The notes beneath the pieces are model-generated. The model had not been told where the DNA came from. It ran no database searches and worked only from the letters and a program-made list of their open reading frames with translations. The translations under genes and the position numbers were made by a program. DNA of 64,000 nt from VXLM01 sp965242665 (GTDB lineage: Bacteria > Chloroflexota > Dehalococcoidia > Lucifugimonadales > VXLM01), in assembly GCA_965242665.1 (NCBI GenBank), contig OZ251484.1, positions 2,294,001-2,358,000 on the forward strand. The letters run 5' to 3'. Below are positions 25,942-34,077 of the stretch, in pieces (position 1 is the first letter of the stretch; each line of letters opens with the position of its first letter).

Positions 25942-27391
25942 GGTTGTGTTGCGTTAGTGTGTTTGTGCATCACTTCCACTTGCCGTGTTCTTCGTACCAC
26001 TTCATCTCCATCCGCCCCTCGTCAATCCGCTGCTCCTGCAACTCTCGCAGAGACCACTTCTTCCCCTTCTTCAGGTTGCACGGGCCGCATAGCAGCGTGA
26101 AGTTCGTGATGACCTCACGCCCCTTCTTGTCCTTCGGCTTCCGATGGTCGACTTGCAAGTAGTCCGGGTGATGAGGCACCCACCCGCAGCCCAAGCACAC
26201 CAGCCCGTCCATCTTCAGCAACCGCGCCTTCGCTTCCTTCGTCGATATCTCCGGTTGATCCTCCGATGGTTCGAGTATCAGTTCGGGGGCCGCGGGTTCG
26301 CCGTCGTCTGTTCGCTCCGGCGCTTCCGTCAGAACACGAACGATGTCGTTCCACGCCATGCTCCCGTTGATGACCTCGTTCTGCAACCGATCGAAGATTA
26401 CCTCCCCCGCCTCTTCTCGGATGTCTATCCCTATCCACTGGCGGCCTAGCTGTTCGGCCGCAACGCACGTCGTCGCGCAGCCTGCGAACGGATCGAGCAC
26501 GAGGTCGTCGGGGTTCGACGATGCCTCTATCATACGCTTGTACAACGCAAGCGGCTTCTGCGTCGGGTAGCCAGTCCGTTCAGGACTCCAACCGGTAACC
26601 GTCTTGATGTCCGTCCACCAGTCGGTAACGGGCGTGCCTCGCTCGAGATCGATCTCTTCCCCGCCACTTAAAGTGCTGTGCTTGCCGACGGACTGGGTAT
26701 TTTCCTTGTACGGCTTCCGTTCTACATTGAAGACCCATGTATCCGACTTCGTGTAGCGCAAGATGATGTCGTGCTTGCGGGGGAAATCTCTCCGGGGTAT
26801 CCCGCCCCCAGAATACCCCCAGATGATCTCATTCCGAAAGTTCTGCCGTCCGAAGATGGCGTCCATCATAGCCTTGAGGTAGTGTGACGCCGTCGGATCG
26901 CAGTGAAGGTAGATGCTGCCCGTGTCCTTCAACACCCGCTCCATCTCCAATGCCCGAACGGCCATGAAGCACAGGAACGCACCCATATCGTCGCCCGCCG
27001 ACTCGTTCGCATAGAGGATCATGTTGTACAGCTTCGGATGCTCTCCTCCAATCTGCTTGATCCAATCGTCGTGGACGTCGTCGTCCCAGTTCCAAACGTC
27101 CTTGTACGAGACCTTGACGCCGACCTTCGTCTTCCCAGAGAAATCCTTGACGCCCTTGTTGAACGGCGGGTCGGTTGCGATGAGGTCGATGCTCTTGGAA
27201 TCCAAGCCTCGCAGTACTGGCAGGTTGTCTTCGAGGAAGAGGGTGCGGTTGTATGCTATGCTGTTCGTGGTCATTGCAGATACCTCCTGCTTTGGCTGGG
27301 TTGGGGGCGTCTTCCATCCGACCCTGGCCAAATCACTCTATCGCAACGTTGCATGCGCGGGAATCCCTAAGCACACTAACGCAACACAACC
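25942..27391 (-). mobile_element. 1450-bp inverted-repeat element carrying only a methyltransferase-HNH gene
   Basis: Ends are inverted repeats of 23 bp: left GGTTGTGTTGCGTTAGTGTG then TTT (25942-25964); the right end (27369-27391) reads the same on the other strand with one mismatch (TTT versus CTT). Identical 8-bp GGTTGTTC sequences flank both ends, the hallmark of transposition. The only gene inside is the 25970-27274 methyltransferase; there is no transposase, so movement would need one in trans. Ends starting GG with an 8-bp duplication fit families such as ISL3 or IS1595, but I cannot assign one. A 300-bp relative is at 62032-62331. Confidence 0.8.
25970..27274 (-). CDS. DNA methyltransferase - HNH endonuclease fusion
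   Basis: A 434-residue protein. Residues 1-310 are a beta-class DNA amino-methyltransferase: LEDNLPVLRGLDSKSIDLIA then TDPPFNKG (catalytic DPPF), LHCDPTASHYLKAMMD, and LDPFAGCATTCVAAEQLGR (AdoMet motif). A C-terminal HNH nuclease follows: CLGCGWVPHHPDYLQVDHRK ... NFTLLCGPCNLKKG, with CxxC, D-H, N and CxxC in place, so it may be a one-polypeptide restriction-modification enzyme. ATG at 27274 has a strong GGAGGT eight bases upstream. It fills the whole inverted-repeat element, stopping 6 bp from the left repeat. A homologue with the same domain order is at 50875. Confidence 0.88.
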   Translation of the reverse strand: MTTNSIAYNRTLFLEDNLPVLRGLDSKSIDLIATDPPFNKGVKDFSGKTKVGVKVSYKDVWNWDDDVHDDWIKQIGGEHPKLYNMILYANESAGDDMGAFLCFMAVRALEMERVLKDTGSIYLHCDPTASHYLKAMMDAIFGRQNFRNEIIWGYSGGGIPRRDFPRKHDIILRYTKSDTWVFNVERKPYKENTQSVGKHSTLSGGEEIDLERGTPVTDWWTDIKTVTGWSPERTGYPTQKPLALYKRMIEASSNPDDLVLDPFAGCATTCVAAEQLGRQWIGIDIREEAGEVIFDRLQNEVINGSMAWNDIVRVLTEAPERTDDGEPAAPELILEPSEDQPEISTKEAKARLLKMDGLVCLGCGWVPHHPDYLQVDHRKPKDKKGREVITNFTLLCGPCNLKKGKKWSLRELQEQRIDEGRMEMKWYEEHGKWK

Positions 27392-27399
27392 GGTTGTTC
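27392..27399. repeat. 8-bp target site duplication, right
   Basis: GGTTGTTC, identical to 25934-25941. It lies 19 bp from the ftsZ stop codon, so the element landed in the short gap between two convergent genes. Confidence 0.75.
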
Positions 27400-27418
27400 A
27401 TTGCGTCCAGTGGGGCAG

Positions 27419-28570
27419 TCAGGTCATATGGCGAGAGTTGGGAATGGCCGAATGCTCGTGGCCATTTTGGTATGACGTTCCAGTGGGCAGATGGCCCGGG
27501 GGGCTGACTGCCATTGTCGACGCGCCTTGGTGGGTGCGGGAGCTGGGGTCATCTGGCAGGGCGTGCGCGGGGGTGTCTGGGATGCCTGTTGCGACGAGGG
27601 TTACGCGCACTCGACCGCGCCATCGGGGGTCTTGGACGACTCCGAATATGACTTGTGCCTGCGTCTTGCTTGCGTCCTCGATGATACGGGCGACCTGATG
27701 CACCTGGCCGATGGTGAGGTCTTTTCCTCCTCGGACGTTGAAGAGGATGCCCTTGGCGCCTTCTACGGGGCCGGTGAATAGTGGGTTTGCGAGGGCGCTT
27801 CGCACGGCGTCTTCTGCGGCTGTCTTGCCGTTGCCTTCTCCTAGGGCCATGAAGGATGATCCTCGGTTCGTCATGATCGTTCGCACGTCGGCGAAGTCGA
27901 CGTTTATGACGCCCGGGACGGTGATGATCTCCGAGATTCCCTGTACGCCTTGTCGCAGCACTTCGTCGGCGAGGCGGAAGCCCTGGTCCAAGGATATTTC
28001 GCCATCGAGGGATGAGAGCAGGCGGTCGTTTTCGATGGTTATGAGGGTGTCCACTTTTTGTCGGAGTTGCTTCAAGCCTCGGTCGGCGATGGTGGTGCGG
28101 CTGTGGCCTTCGAACGCGAATGGGCGGGTAACGACGGCTACCGTGAGAGCGCCTTGCCTTCGCGCTATGTCTGCGACGAGCGGGGCAGAGCCGGTGCCGG
28201 TGCCTCCTCCCATACCGGCGGTGACGAATACCATGTCCGATCCTTCGAGGAGTTGGTCGATCTGGTCGTGGCTTTCGCGCATGGCTCGTCGTCCCAGGTC
28301 TGGGTTTCCGCCCGATCCCATGCCGCCTGTCGTTTCTGGGCCGATGCCGAACGTTGGGACGTCTTTGACGCGGCGGAGGGCTTGCACGTCGGTATTTACT
28401 GCGAGGAATTCGACGCCGTGCAGTCCTGCGTCTACCATTCGGGTGACTGCGTTTCCTCCTGCGCCTCCGACGCCAACGACTTTGACGCGCACTTTTCCTT
28501 CGATGGATCCATACGGTTCTTCCGAATTGGACGCATCGGGTTCAAACAGTTTCCGAAACATGTCGAACAT
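27419..28570 (-). CDS. ftsZ: Cell division protein FtsZ
   Basis: Tubulin-like GTPase that forms the division ring. 383 residues. The tubulin signature GMGGGTGTGSAP, the N-terminal VGVGGAGGNAVTRM, NTDVQAL, TRPFAFEG and NVDFADVRTIM are all present. The C-terminal ~60 residues are a Pro/His-rich linker (SPPGHLPTGTSYQNGHEHSA) ending NSRHMT; I do not see the usual acidic-IP-x-F-L-R tail peptide that binds FtsA/ZipA/SepF. It sits 15 bp downstream of a small KOW-like gene and probably shares its promoter. Confidence 0.94.
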   Translation of the reverse strand: MFDMFRKLFEPDASNSEEPYGSIEGKVRVKVVGVGGAGGNAVTRMVDAGLHGVEFLAVNTDVQALRRVKDVPTFGIGPETTGGMGSGGNPDLGRRAMRESHDQIDQLLEGSDMVFVTAGMGGGTGTGSAPLVADIARRQGALTVAVVTRPFAFEGHSRTTIADRGLKQLRQKVDTLITIENDRLLSSLDGEISLDQGFRLADEVLRQGVQGISEIITVPGVINVDFADVRTIMTNRGSSFMALGEGNGKTAAEDAVRSALANPLFTGPVEGAKGILFNVRGGKDLTIGQVHQVARIIEDASKTQAQVIFGVVQDPRWRGRVRVTLVATGIPDTPAHALPDDPSSRTHQGASTMAVSPPGHLPTGTSYQNGHEHSAIPNSRHMT

Positions 28571-28585
28571 ACGGGTACTCCTTCC

Positions 28586-28852
28586 CTATGCGGCTTGCTG
28601 CGGTGCAGACAAGAAGTAGAATGGGATGTGCCACACTCCTCCATCTCGGAGGTCGACTACGATGCGGCGTCCGCGTATTTCACGGACTACGCCTGTGGCG
28701 CCGTAGCGGGGGCCGCCTCTGATGTGTCCGTGGTACGTGACCTCTGCGCCGGGCGGGAGTTGCTTGGATAGCATCCGCGGCGTGAGTGCGGTTCTGGGGA
28801 AAATTCCTGGCATCGGTATTTGCGTTGGCGTTGTGTTCCTATGGGTGTTCAT
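28586..28852 (-). CDS. Small KOW-like protein
   Basis: An 88-residue protein upstream of ftsZ. The second half, LPPGAEVTYHGHIRGGPRYG then ATGVVREIRGRRIVVDL, has the length and the V-x-G-x2-G-x-V pattern of a KOW/SH3-like barrel as in ribosomal and transcription proteins. ATG at 28852 has GGAGGAC five bases upstream, and a consensus promoter is 40 bp further. Function unknown; co-transcription with ftsZ is likely from the 15-bp gap. Confidence 0.7.
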   Translation of the reverse strand: MNTHRNTTPTQIPMPGIFPRTALTPRMLSKQLPPGAEVTYHGHIRGGPRYGATGVVREIRGRRIVVDLRDGGVWHIPFYFLSAPQQAA

Positions 28853-29290
28853 ACTGTCCTCCTCACGCATTGGCCGATTGCTTATTAGAACATAATAGAA
28901 CAGAACTGACGTACTGTCAAGTGTTTGAGGATCTATTTCACGAAGTCGTCTGGAAACCGCGTGGAGAGCTCGTTGCGGGGTTCGTTGGACGCGCTGTCGA
29001 GGCGCGGACGTCTGGGCGGGATGTGATGCGGGGAGGGAAGGGGTGTGTTCGATTTGCGGTCTGGGCGCAACGGGAGATTCCCGCCTACGCGGGAATGACG
29101 TAGACAGGGGCGGAATGACGTGGGCGGGTGCCGGAATGGCGTAGACGCAGGTGGGTTTATGGTTTAGGGGTGGTCGGACTGGGGGTAATCCATGCCGATA
29201 GACTATGTGGGACCCATGCGCGGCGGGTATTGACATCCTTTGGGGGTGGTGCTATGGTTGGGTTTCGCATCTGGCTGTATAGCCGAAACA
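28853..29290. repeat. Intergenic region with REP-like palindrome
   Basis: Divergent region between the KOW-ftsZ promoter and the cobalamin riboswitch. It holds one REP-like palindrome copy (29076-29100) preceded by GGGCGCAACGGGA, plus two degenerate GGAATG(A/G)CGT repeats. No gene is supported. Confidence 0.55.
28892..28920 (-). promoter_or_regulatory. Strong sigma-70-type promoter for KOW-ftsZ
   Basis: Minus strand TTGACA (28915-28920), 17-base spacer, TATTAT (28892-28897). It is AT-rich against a GC-rich background and 40 bp before the KOW-like start. Confidence 0.75.
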
Positions 29291-29524
29291 ATTGAATAGC
29301 GGGCGAGAGCGCCTGGGGGCCGGTCGAACCGCCCTGGGCCATGCAGAGGAAGCCGGTCGAAGTCCGGCACTGTCCCGCAACGGTAGGTTCCGCTTTGCGT
29401 TTCTCGTGGAGCGGGACGAGTCCGATCTACTGCGCTCGCCTGATGTCTACGGCCTTCGAGGATAAGGTACGCGCATACAGAGGCAATGCAAAGCCCTGCT
29501 ACCTGACTCGGAGCAGGGCTTTTT
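29291..29524 (+). promoter_or_regulatory. Cobalamin (B12) riboswitch with terminator
   Basis: The core AGAGGAAGCCGGTCGAAGTC, then CGGCACTGTCCCGCAACGGTA (about 29343-29384), is the conserved cobalamin-riboswitch junction (consensus GGGAA-GCCGGTG-AA-TCCGGC-x-CTGTCCCGCAACxGTA). The 3' part GCCCTGCTACCTGACTCGG (29494-29512) is the second conserved region. It precedes genes for a cobalamin-type ABC importer, as expected. The 5' limit is approximate. High B12 should favour the terminator and shut the importer off. Confidence 0.88.
29492..29524 (+). terminator. Rho-independent terminator in riboswitch expression platform
   Basis: AGCCCTGCT (29492-29500) pairs with AGCAGGGCT (29512-29520), a perfect 9-bp stem with an 11-base loop, followed by TTTT. 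It ends about 80 bp before the first transporter gene and overlaps the riboswitch 3' region. Confidence 0.8.
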
Positions 29525-29605
29525 CATGCCCGCTCCGCAGTGTTTGGTCTCCTTCGAGTCCGTGGGCGCTGTATCGAGGAATCCCATAGACGGAGGAGGT
29601 TGAAG

Positions 29606-30649
29606 GTGAATACCATGTTCATGAGTTCGCGTCGTTCGCTGTTCGTTCGGGGGGGAGGGCAGGCCGCCCGCCTTGCGGCTGCGCTGTTCGTCTCGGCGTT
29701 CGCTGCGTTGTTGCTGGGGTGCGGCAGCCCCGCGGCCGATCCGACCGCTACAGTCGCGCCCACGGTTGCGCCGACCGCAGCGCCAGTCCCAACGGCTACT
29801 CCCGCAGCTGTGCCGACTGCAACGCCAGTCCCCACTGCCGCGCCGACCCCGACTCCCGCGCTGTTCCCGTTCGCGGTGACTGGAACGGATGGGCGCGAGA
29901 TCGTGTTCGATGCGCCGCCGGAGCGGATCGTTGCGATCGACTCCGCGGTCGTGGAAATCTTGTTCGCCATCGGGGAGGGGCAGCGCGTGGCGGCGACGCA
30001 CGACTTCGTTTCGTATCCGCCGGAGACGGAGGGCATACCGAGAATCGGAGACGCGTTCAATCTGAACAACGAGGCCATCCTGGCGCTGGATCCGGACTTG
30101 GTGTTCGTGTTCTCCGAGGGCGCTGTAGCGGACTTGGAGCGGATCGGGCTGCGCGTGTTGTATCTCCAGTCGCTGAATGACGACTTGCGCCAAGTGCCGG
30201 AGAACATCAGGCTTTGGGGTCGGATCGTTGGGAATCCGGATGTGGCGGACGCGGTTGCGTCGGACTTCGAGGATCGGGTTGCTCGGATCGAGGATGCGGT
30301 GGCGGTGCAGGGCGATGGCCCGAGCGTGTTTCAAGACGTTGGGGGGCTGTGGACGCCGGGTCCGGACACGCTCATCGGCAGCGTGTTCGATCTCTTGAAG
30401 ATGCGGAATATCGCTCACGACATATCCGGCTACGCGCAGATCAGCCCGGAGATAGTGGTAGAGCGCGGTCCGGATATCATCTTGGCGTCGGACGCGGACG
30501 CAATCCAGGGCAACTCCGCCTTTGCAGACGTGCCCGCAGTGAAGAACGGCCGCATCTTCGCGTCGCCCGAGCAGTTCAGCGTACCGGGGCCGCGCTACAT
30601 CGACGGCGTCGAGGCGTTGGCCAAGTGGGTATACCCGGAGCTGTTCTGA
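29606..30649 (+). CDS. btuF: Cobalamin ABC transporter substrate-binding lipoprotein
   Basis: About 347 residues. A basic N-terminus and hydrophobic stretch end in the lipobox ALLLGCGS, so a lipoprotein anchored outside the cytoplasmic membrane. A long Pro/Thr/Ala linker (ATVAPTVAPTAAPVPTATPA) precedes a class III periplasmic-binding fold: PERIVAIDSAVVEILFAIGE, EAILALDPDLVFVF, VERGPDIILAS, GRIFASPEQF. Specificity for B12 rests on the upstream riboswitch; iron-siderophore binders share the fold. GTG at 29606 is chosen for GGAGGAGG six bases upstream. Confidence 0.82.
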   Translation: MNTMFMSSRRSLFVRGGGQAARLAAALFVSAFAALLLGCGSPAADPTATVAPTVAPTAAPVPTATPAAVPTATPVPTAAPTPTPALFPFAVTGTDGREIVFDAPPERIVAIDSAVVEILFAIGEGQRVAATHDFVSYPPETEGIPRIGDAFNLNNEAILALDPDLVFVFSEGAVADLERIGLRVLYLQSLNDDLRQVPENIRLWGRIVGNPDVADAVASDFEDRVARIEDAVAVQGDGPSVFQDVGGLWTPGPDTLIGSVFDLLKMRNIAHDISGYAQISPEIVVERGPDIILASDADAIQGNSAFADVPAVKNGRIFASPEQFSVPGPRYIDGVEALAKWVYPELF

Positions 30650-30701
30650 TGGCGTGCGCGCGGCAAACATACACAAGAACCGAGGGGTCAGGAGGGTCAT
30701 C

Positions 30702-31772
30702 GTGAGGCTCCCTCTCGTGAGAGGGCGGACGGTGAAGCCGCGCGCGGCCGTACGCAGGCCGCCGTACCCGTGGCGCGGGATCGCGGTCGGGGCGCTGGTG
30801 GTCTTGGCGGCGGCAGTGACGGCTGCGGGGGTAGGCGCGGCCGGACTGCCGCCGTTGGAGGTGGTGAAGATCGCGGCCGCGCGGCTGCCGTTGCTCGATC
30901 TAGCGCAGACGTGGCCGGACACGTGGGAGACGATCGTATGGCAGGTGCGGCTGCCGCGCATCGCGCTGGCGGGGATCGTCGGGGCCGCGCTGTCCATGTC
31001 CGGCGCGGCTTATCAAGGGTTGTTCCGCAACCCGCTTGCCGACCCGTACTTAATCGGCGTCTCCGCAGGAGCTGGACTGGGCGCGGTGGTGATTCTCGTC
31101 GCCGGCGTGGGCAACATTGGAATGCTGCCCGCAGCGGCATACGTCGGAGGATTGGGGGCCGTATCTGCAGCGTACTTGGCCGCGCGCCGGTCGGGCGGGG
31201 TTCCCTTGACGACGCTGATCCTTGCGGGCGTGGCCGTATCCTCTCTGGCGAGCGCGCTGACCGCGTTCCTGATGATACGCAGCGATCCTGACCTCCGTCC
31301 TGTGTTGAGTTGGCTGCTCGGCGGGTTTGCATCCGCGCAATGGACGCACGTGGGACTGATGATTCCCTATCTCTTGCCGTGCGCCGCTCTGATCCTTGCG
31401 TACTCTCGCGTGCTGAACGTCATGCAGCTCGACGAGGAGCACGCGCGGCAGCTCGGGGTGAATGTGGGCCGCACGAAGGTGTTGCTCGTAGCCGCGGCGT
31501 CTCTTGCCACGGCGGCCGCCGTATCATTCAGTGGGCTGATTGGCTTCGTTGGGTTGATCGCTCCTCACGTCGCGCGGATGCTGTGGGGCGTGGACTACCG
31601 CAGTTTGCTGCCGCTCTCCATGCTGCTTGGGGCGGGGTTTCTCATTCTGGCGGACACTGCCGCGCGGACGGCGGTTAGCCCCGCGGAGCTCCCCGTCGGC
31701 ATCGTAACCGCGTTCTGTGGAGCGCCGTTCTTCTTATACCTGCTCCGACGGCGTCGGGTCGAGATGTGGTGA
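30702..31772 (+). CDS. btuC: Cobalamin ABC transporter permease
   Basis: FecCD/BtuC-type permease of about 356 residues with roughly ten hydrophobic helices. Conserved blocks: RLPRIALAGIVGAALSMSGA, YQGLFRNPLADPYLIGVSAG, TTLILAGVAVSSLASALTAF, SWLLGGFASAQW, SGLIGFVGLIAPHVARMLWG with the PHxxR helix that contacts the ATPase, and a C-terminal GAPFFLYLLRR. A GTG at 30702 is used because GGAGGG lies five bases upstream; the frame is open from 30654. The btuD start follows its stop by one base. Confidence 0.88.
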   Translation: MRLPLVRGRTVKPRAAVRRPPYPWRGIAVGALVVLAAAVTAAGVGAAGLPPLEVVKIAAARLPLLDLAQTWPDTWETIVWQVRLPRIALAGIVGAALSMSGAAYQGLFRNPLADPYLIGVSAGAGLGAVVILVAGVGNIGMLPAAAYVGGLGAVSAAYLAARRSGGVPLTTLILAGVAVSSLASALTAFLMIRSDPDLRPVLSWLLGGFASAQWTHVGLMIPYLLPCAALILAYSRVLNVMQLDEEHARQLGVNVGRTKVLLVAAASLATAAAVSFSGLIGFVGLIAPHVARMLWGVDYRSLLPLSMLLGAGFLILADTAARTAVSPAELPVGIVTAFCGAPFFLYLLRRRRVEMW

Positions 31773-31773
31773 G

Positions 31774-32604
31774 ATGTTGAAGATCGAAGGGGTTCGATTC
31801 GGGTACGGCAACGGATGGGTGCTGGACGGCATCGACTTGTCAGTGGGAGGCGGAGAGCTCGTTGGGCTCGTTGGACCGAACGGGGCAGGCAAGACGACCC
31901 TGTTTCGGTTGGTCAGCGGCGTTCGCTCTCCGTCCGAGGGGCGCGTGTACGTGCAGGGCCAAGATACCGTGTCCTTGAGCCAGGCGGCTGCGGCGAGGCT
32001 GGTCTCGGTAGCGCCGCAGAATCCGAACTTGCCTGCGAGCTTTACGGTCATGGATCTAGTGTTGATGGCGCGCAACCCGTATCTCAATCTGCTCCAATGG
32101 GAAGGCAGGGGCGACGTGGAGAAGGTCGAGCGCGCGATGGCGGCGACGGACACGCTGGCGCTTGCGGATCGTCCGCTCCGCGAACTGTCTGGAGGAGAGC
32201 GCCAGCGCGCACTCATCGCCATGGTCCTGGCGCAGGACGCCCCGGTCATGCTCTTGGACGAGCCGACGTCGAACTTGGATCTAGCGCACCAGGCTCGGGT
32301 AATGGATCTCGTCGTCGGTCTGGCGCGAGAGAGAGGCGCAGCCGTATTAGTCGCCATGCACGACCTGTCTTTGGCATCGCAGTACTGCAACCGCCTCATA
32401 ATGCTCGCGGACGGCAAGATATTCGACCAGGGAAGTCCCGGGGAAGTCCTCACTGCGGAGAATATCTTGGCGGTATACGGGGTAGACGTGGTAACGCTCT
32501 TCCATCCGGAGACGGGAGCGCCGGTGGTCTTGCCGGCGTCGAGCAGCAATCTGTCTTTGTCGACGGCGCACGCGACGGGCGGTCGACGGACCGGATGCGG
32601 CTAG
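31774..32604 (+). CDS. btuD: Cobalamin ABC transporter ATP-binding protein
   Basis: ATPase that powers the importer. 276 residues. Walker A GPNGAGKTTLFRLV, Q-loop region SVAPQNPNLP, ABC signature LSGGERQRALIAMVL, Walker B VMLLDEPTSNLD, and switch His in VAMHDLSLASQYCNR. The C-terminal ~35 residues are Ser/Thr-rich. It is the last gene of btuFCD and is convergent with the thioredoxin-like lipoprotein gene. Confidence 0.9.
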   Translation: MLKIEGVRFGYGNGWVLDGIDLSVGGGELVGLVGPNGAGKTTLFRLVSGVRSPSEGRVYVQGQDTVSLSQAAAARLVSVAPQNPNLPASFTVMDLVLMARNPYLNLLQWEGRGDVEKVERAMAATDTLALADRPLRELSGGERQRALIAMVLAQDAPVMLLDEPTSNLDLAHQARVMDLVVGLARERGAAVLVAMHDLSLASQYCNRLIMLADGKIFDQGSPGEVLTAENILAVYGVDVVTLFHPETGAPVVLPASSSNLSLSTAHATGGRRTGCG

Positions 32605-32645
32605 CGGCCATCCTGGGAGCGACTGGGCTCTCTGGGAGCGCGCTT

Positions 32646-33587
32646 CTACGGGAGAGTGGATCTCAACGCTTCGTCTAACTCGTCTTTCGTAGCGAACGCC
32701 TCGAATTTGGCTGCGACCCTGCCCTCTGCGTCGATGACGAATGTCCATGGCTCGGTTGGCAATCCCCATTCGATCATCGCACGGGCGAGCCGTGCGTTGG
32801 AGAAGTCGGGATGGGTCTCGACGGGGTTGTCGTACACTTCGACATGAATGAAGTTCGCCTCTCGTCCGTAGGTGTTCTTGAGGTCTTTGACGACGTCGAG
32901 TTGAGGTCCGCACGTCCCGGAACGGCAAAAGGCGGGGGTCGAGAAGGTGAGGATGAAGGGCTTGCCCGCGTCGAGGGCGTCTGCCACGGTCAGAGCGTAT
33001 AGTTCCGGGTCCGGTTCGGGGTCGGAGGTTATCCGTCGGATGTCGTCGTAGTCGCGGGCGAGCTTCGTGATGCTGCGAGGAGGCGACTCGCCGATGGAGG
33101 GGACGGCGCTTTTCGGGCGCACGTCGAACCGTGTGGAAGCTGTGCGGGTAGATCCCAACGAGTCTACGAAGCTCGCAGCGATGCCCCAAAGGCCAGGGCG
33201 AGGAAAGTCGAAGTTGGCGGTGTACAGTCCGGACTGTGCGATAGGCCATCTGCGCCATACTGCGCGCGCGGTTTGGATAGGCCCCTCTCGCCGATCGCCG
33301 TCGAGGAAGAACGTCGAGACGAGGGCGTCTGCGCCGCGGATGGGGCCGGAGTCGTCGGTGAGCGCAAACGCCAGCCGGTTCGGGCCGACGCCGAAGTCGG
33401 TCGTTGCGAGCGCGACGCGCACGGTGTCTGCGCTAGGCGGTGGCGCGGTCGAGGAGCCGGGTGCTGGCGGCGCGTCATCTATCGGACTGTCGTCGCAAGC
33501 GGTAAGGACAAGAACCGCAACGAGGCTGGCAGAGGCAAGGATATGCTGGATCCATGACCGGCTTTGCGGCGCCGCAAGGATGGTCAT
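32646..33587 (-). CDS. Thioredoxin-like lipoprotein (SCO1/redoxin-type)
   Basis: About 313 residues. Signal sequence ending in the lipobox VLVLTACDDS, then a Pro/Ser linker. Residues ~45-165 form a beta-rich domain (FAFALTD.. FDFPRPGLWGIAASF) and residues ~195-313 a thioredoxin-fold domain: GKPFILTFSTPAFCRSGTCG, where CRSGTC is a C-x4-C pair in the position of the redox motif, and WTFVIDAEGRVAAKFEAF. C-x4-C is unlike CxxC thioredoxins and closer to SCO/peroxiredoxin-like or metal-binding variants. ATG at 33587 has no strong ribosome site. Confidence 0.65.
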   Translation of the reverse strand: MTILAAPQSRSWIQHILASASLVAVLVLTACDDSPIDDAPPAPGSSTAPPPSADTVRVALATTDFGVGPNRLAFALTDDSGPIRGADALVSTFFLDGDRREGPIQTARAVWRRWPIAQSGLYTANFDFPRPGLWGIAASFVDSLGSTRTASTRFDVRPKSAVPSIGESPPRSITKLARDYDDIRRITSDPEPDPELYALTVADALDAGKPFILTFSTPAFCRSGTCGPQLDVVKDLKNTYGREANFIHVEVYDNPVETHPDFSNARLARAMIEWGLPTEPWTFVIDAEGRVAAKFEAFATKDELDEALRSTLP

Positions 33588-33654
33588 CGAGGCGAGCCTT
33601 TGCAGCGAACGCAGAGGATCTGCACACACGCTCCGCGGATGGGAGACGGGAGAC

Positions 33655-34068
33655 TCAGCCGGCACTGCCTCGCTCCCGGACGGACTTGGTGATGAATTCG
33701 GCTATTTCGGCGGTTGAGGATCCCGGGCCAAAGATGCCGCGCACTCCCATCTCTCGGAGTGCTGCCCGATCTTGTTCGGGTATGATTCCGCCGGTGACGA
33801 CGACGACCTCATCCATTTCATTGAGTTTGAGCCTTTCGAAGATCGACGGGAACAGTTCCATGTGCGCTCCGGAGAGGATACTCAGACCGATGGCGTCTAC
33901 GTCTTCTTCCAGGGCCATGTCGGCGATCGTCTCTGGGGTTTGTCGGATGCCGGTATAGACGACCTCCATTCCCGCTTCGCGCAGCGCGCGCGCGATGATC
34001 TTTGCTCCGCGGTCGTGTCCGTCCAAACCAGGTTTGGCTATGAGCACTCGAATCGGCTTCGTGGTCAT
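33655..34068 (-). CDS. Methylmalonyl-CoA mutase, cobalamin-binding small subunit
   Basis: A 137-residue B12-binding Rossmann domain. LIAKPGLDGHDRGAKIIARA contains the D-x-H-x-x-G motif whose His replaces dimethylbenzimidazole as lower cobalt ligand; SILSGAHMELFP and VVVTGGIIPEQD are the other conserved loops. It is a stand-alone chain, as in organisms with split mutase; the catalytic large subunit is not in this window. Next to methylmalonyl-CoA epimerase and near the B12 importer, it points to propionyl-CoA metabolism. Confidence 0.9.
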   Translation of the reverse strand: MTTKPIRVLIAKPGLDGHDRGAKIIARALREAGMEVVYTGIRQTPETIADMALEEDVDAIGLSILSGAHMELFPSIFERLKLNEMDEVVVVTGGIIPEQDRAALREMGVRGIFGPGSSTAEIAEFITKSVRERGSAG

Positions 34069-34077
34069 TTCGAGGGG

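Noticed and set aside
29447..30997. 516-residue open frame antisense to btuF/btuC
   Set aside because: Arg/His-rich shadow of the transporter genes and riboswitch; no domain.
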